DNA of 34,012 bases from positions 1-34,012 of the forward strand of contig NZ_JAIZDB010000035.1 of assembly GCF_029533155.1 (NCBI RefSeq). Reading direction: 5' to 3'. This DNA is from Psychrobacillus antarcticus (GTDB lineage Bacteria > Bacillota > Bacilli > Bacillales_A > Planococcaceae). A program made the translations under genes and the position numbers. Below the pieces are notes generated by a model. It saw only the letters and a program-made list of their open reading frames with translations. It made no database searches and was not told the DNA's origin. Positions 31,761-34,012 of the stretch are shown in pieces (the stretch's first letter is position 1; the number at the start of each line of letters is the position of its first letter).

Positions 31761-32294
31761 TTATCTATTTACTTCATAATGCAACCCAGCAAATTGATTA
31801 AAACGTTGGACGCTCTTTAACGTAAGCTCTGTTTCAAATTCGACTTCTTGAAACAAAGGGATTCCTTTCCCGATTATCACAGGGGACACGGTAATAATCA
31901 GTTCATCTACTAATTTTTCTTTGATAAATGAGTGGATTAAATCTCCGCCGCCCATTACCCAAATATTTTTACCTTCTTTGTTTTTTAATAAATTCGTAAA
32001 GTCGACTACATCTCCACTGAAGAATTTGACGTTCTCATTATCTTGATTGACGGTTCTGGAGAAAACATAGCATTCCTTCCCCTCATAAGGGAAGCTTTCC
32101 AATTCTTGTTCCAAAAGCCAGTCATAAGTGCGTCTACCCATAATTACCGTATCTACTGTCTCATAGAAGTCAGAATATCCATTATCTCCTTCTCCATCTA
32201 CCTTAAACAACCACTCCAGAGAGTCATCCTCTGTAGCGATATACCCATCTAAGCTTGTAGCAATGAACAATACGAGTTTTCGATGATTTATCAT
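31761..32294 (-). CDS. RibD C-terminal/dihydrofolate reductase-like protein
   Basis: 177 residues of the DHFR-like fold. LVLFIATSLDGYIATEDDSLEWL opens the domain, VDTVIMGRRTYDWLLEQ holds the NADPH-binding turn, and GKNIWVMGGGDLIHSFIKEK is the Gly-rich second nucleotide contact. It belongs to the YwjB/YyaP-like group of stand-alone RibD_C proteins whose reaction is unknown; it is not a proven DHFR. AGGAGG lies five bases before the ATG. The nested palindrome after the gene probably ends its transcript. Confidence 0.88.
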   Translation of the reverse strand: MINHRKLVLFIATSLDGYIATEDDSLEWLFKVDGEGDNGYSDFYETVDTVIMGRRTYDWLLEQELESFPYEGKECYVFSRTVNQDNENVKFFSGDVVDFTNLLKNKEGKNIWVMGGGDLIHSFIKEKLVDELIITVSPVIIGKGIPLFQEVEFETELTLKSVQRFNQFAGLHYEVNR

Positions 32295-32338
32295 AAGTTC
32301 CTCCTATGTTTAACTAATATGTAAATTTCTCAAGACCA

Positions 32339-32971
32339 TCATAAAGGTCGTATATAGGATAAGAGAATTTCTTTTAATACGCGTTGTTGGATAAGTGGAT
32401 CTATATCTTCCTCCAAAAAGGAAATAGGTGCTTTTAGTACGACATTATTTACGAAACTACCAAAAGTATTAATGATAGTTATAAGGGTTTCTTTGATGCG
32501 TAGATCCGTTCTAATGGATCCATCCGTTTTCCCGTCTTCTATTATTGAAATAAGACTATTATTAATTTTTTTCTGAATCTCGATATAATCTTCAATGTCT
32601 GGTAATGATTCTTTTTTAAAAGAGGCATAGCTTACAAAAGCTTCTCTAAACTTGGAGGAGTTACTCTCATCTGGATCTTCGAGCAAGTAAGTTAACACAT
32701 CCTCCAACCGTGCGTATGCAGTCTTAGGTGCGGAGGCGATCTGTTCAAATGCAGGCAGTATTCTTTCAAGGTTTTTAATAGCAACTGCTACAATTAGTTT
32801 ATCTTTTTTAGGGAAGTACCGAAAAACCGTGGCGATTCCGATTTCTGCTTCATTGGCTATATCTTGCATTTGGACGCTATCTAATCCTAGTTCAAGAAAT
32901 AAGCGCTCAGCTGCGGAGATGATATGTTGATACCGTGTAGATTTATTTTTTTCCCGAACACTTAGTGGCAT
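32339..32971 (-). CDS. TetR/AcrR-family regulator
   Basis: 210 residues. The N-terminal helix-turn-helix (about 12-58) reads RYQHIISAAERLFLELGLDS, then MQDIANEAEIGIATVFRYFP, the usual TetR pattern. The C-terminal 150 residues are helical, with the ligand pocket and dimer face expected there. GGAGGT precedes the ATG. It is divergent from the SDR gene, and a dyad lies over the SDR promoter, so repression of the SDR gene is the likely role; the inducer may be the SDR substrate (inference). Confidence 0.9.
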   Translation of the reverse strand: MPLSVREKNKSTRYQHIISAAERLFLELGLDSVQMQDIANEAEIGIATVFRYFPKKDKLIVAVAIKNLERILPAFEQIASAPKTAYARLEDVLTYLLEDPDESNSSKFREAFVSYASFKKESLPDIEDYIEIQKKINNSLISIIEDGKTDGSIRTDLRIKETLITIINTFGSFVNNVVLKAPISFLEEDIDPLIQQRVLKEILLSYIRPL

Positions 32972-33012
32972 TGGATAACCTCCTTTATTTTTATATTATA
33001 CATCGTTTAAGT

Positions 33013-33061
33013 TTGCATCTGCTCATTTTCAGGAGTAAAATAAGTGATAGTTAAACTATCA
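33013..33061 (+). promoter_or_regulatory. SDR promoter with TetR-type operator
   Basis: TTGCAT (33013-33018), a 17-bp spacer and TAAAAT (33036-33041) form the promoter. The dyad TGATAGT-TAA-ACTATCA (33045-33061) starts three bases after the -10 box and covers the expected transcription start, an ideal place for a repressor. Confidence 0.65.
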
Positions 33062-33086
33062 AAATAAAATCATGAGGTGAATAAAA

Positions 33087-33836
33087 ATGAGATTAGCAGG
33101 CAAAGTAGCAGTAATTACAGGAGCAGGAAGCGGAATGGGAGAAGCGGAAGCACTAATGTTCGCAAGAGAAGGTGCGAAGGTTGTCGCAACAGATATCAAC
33201 TTTGAAGCTACAGAAGCAGTAGTAGCACAGATTAAAGAAGCTGGCGGAGAAGCGATTGCTATCAAACATAATGTGGCTTCAAAAGAAGACTGGGAAAACG
33301 TTTATAACAAAACAATAGAGACATTTGGCAAATTAGATATTTTAGTAAACAATGCAGGAATCTCATTAGCTAAGGATTTCATGGAACAGACAGAAGAAGA
33401 TTGGGCGCGGACATATGCCATCAATATCAACGGTACGATGCTTGGTATGCAGCTAGCGATTCCTTTAATGGAGAAAAATGAAGGTGGTTCGATCGTGAAC
33501 ATTTCTTCCATCTCTGCATTAACTGGGATGGCTGGAGCGGGGGCTTACACAGCCTCAAAAGGTGCTGTTCGTTCCATCACAAAAGCAGCAGCTGTCGACT
33601 ATGGTAAGAAAAATATCCGTGTTAACTCCGTACACCCAGGCTATATCGTCACTCCAATGAGTGCACCGCATATGGAACACCCAGATTACAAGAACTATTT
33701 CTTGTCTCAAATTGCCCTACCAAACCTTGGAAAAGCAGAAGAAGTGGCAACAGCAGTATTGTTCTTAGCATCAGACGAAGCAAATCATATCACAGGTATC
33801 GAGTTACCGGTAGATGGCGGAGTTACAGCGAAATAA
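33087..33836 (+). CDS. Short-chain dehydrogenase/reductase (SDR), classical
   Basis: 249 residues, the standard length. The cofactor motif TGAGSGMG is at 11-18, with Asp36 (VVATDIN) favouring NAD over NADP. LVNNAGIS is at about 86-93, the catalytic Ser in NISSIS (about 141) and YTASK with Tyr154 and Lys158. It resembles cyclopentanol and 3-alpha/20-beta-hydroxysteroid type dehydrogenases; the substrate is an unknown alcohol or ketone. The site GAGGTGA precedes the ATG by about seven bases. It is controlled by a promoter with a dyad and a divergent TetR gene. An IS3-type end lies 30 bp after its stop. Confidence 0.92.
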   Translation: MRLAGKVAVITGAGSGMGEAEALMFAREGAKVVATDINFEATEAVVAQIKEAGGEAIAIKHNVASKEDWENVYNKTIETFGKLDILVNNAGISLAKDFMEQTEEDWARTYAININGTMLGMQLAIPLMEKNEGGSIVNISSISALTGMAGAGAYTASKGAVRSITKAAAVDYGKKNIRVNSVHPGYIVTPMSAPHMEHPDYKNYFLSQIALPNLGKAEEVATAVLFLASDEANHITGIELPVDGGVTAK

Positions 33837-33866
33837 TAAGAGAAAAGAGCATGTGAGAGTGATGAT

Positions 33867-34012
33867 TGAACTGAGCCCTATAAAGTAGACAACTTAATAA
33901 AAAGAGAGTTTGTAGTTTAGACTGCGATGAGATGGTTTCGGTATGCTTCCGGAGCCATCTTTTTTAAATCCCATTGCTTTCGTTCTGAGTTGTAATAATC
34001 TATATAATTTCC
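33867..34012 (-). mobile_element. IS3-family insertion sequence, right end (cut by window edge)
   Basis: The right terminal inverted repeat begins TGAACTGAGCCCTATAAAGT at 33867, the TG...CA form of IS3-family ends (IS150-like). Inside it is the end of the transposase gene on the minus strand. The left end and the target duplication are outside the window. Confidence 0.75.
33917..34012 (-). CDS. IS3-family transposase OrfB, C-terminal part (partial)
   Basis: The last 31 codons, open to the window edge, read NYIDYYNSERKQWDLKKMAP and end AYRNHLIAV. The motif YYNxERxQ followed by LKxMxPxxYR is the standard end of the IS3-family OrfB DDE transposase (rve_3/integrase core C terminus). Whether the copy is intact cannot be seen. 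Confidence 0.82.
   Translation of the reverse strand, partial: GNYIDYYNSERKQWDLKKMAPEAYRNHLIAV

Overview
The window looks like the chromosome of a low-GC Gram-positive bacterium of the Bacillales, most likely Planococcaceae (Psychrobacillus, Lysinibacillus or Sporosarcina-like). The evidence is AT-rich DNA, strong AGGAGG-type ribosome binding sites, GTG/TTG starts, Bacillus-type 5S rRNA, YtrA- and OpuC-like operons, many intrinsic terminators and a family resemblance of most proteins to Bacillales homologues. Genus is an inference.

Layout. 1-338: end of an rRNA operon (23S tail, 5S, terminator). 339-558: a 105-bp array of five 21-bp repeats, followed by a second partial copy of the 5S tail and its terminator. 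559-3794: a VOC-family protein facing a GntR/YtrA-like regulator, ABC ATPase, permease and membrane-protein operon with a promoter-embedded operator. 3788-9668: FAD monooxygenase, GNAT acetyltransferase, a second 21-bp array (six units, 126 bp) that holds the stop codons of two convergent genes, a PQQ-type sugar dehydrogenase-like lipoprotein, a TauE/SafE exporter and a large M28 peptidase lipoprotein. 9778-11508: XRE regulator with a perfect 24-bp dyad and a membrane-anchored PstS-like protein. 11518-14701: small multidrug export protein, then two near-identical cold-shock genes with the same long leader hairpin, flanking two genes of unknown function. 14860-22301: hemolysin III, pRiA4b/SEC-C protein, a DUF2177-[FakA/FakB fusion]-DUF1295 operon, RlmN and a CoA pyrophosphatase. 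22310-24995: three-gene osmoprotectant ABC transporter. 24996-25993: decayed LysR regulator and two small ORFs. 26021-31246: NRDE protein, Gfo/Idh/MocA oxidoreductase, TPR-GGDEF diguanylate cyclase, a small unknown protein and a histidine phosphatase. 31250-31750: two non-coding, highly folded elements. 31761-34012: RibD/DHFR-like reductase, a divergent TetR-SDR pair with a dyad operator over the SDR promoter, and the end of an IS3-family element cut by the window edge.

Most genes are ordinary accessory or housekeeping genes. The more unusual material is non-coding: two unrelated arrays that both have an exact 21-bp period (two helical turns), the duplicated cold-shock leader that forms a terminator-like hairpin just ahead of the ribosome binding site, and two nested inverted-repeat elements near 31.4 and 31.6 kb. 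I saw no CRISPR array, no tRNA gene and no convincing phage or defence island.
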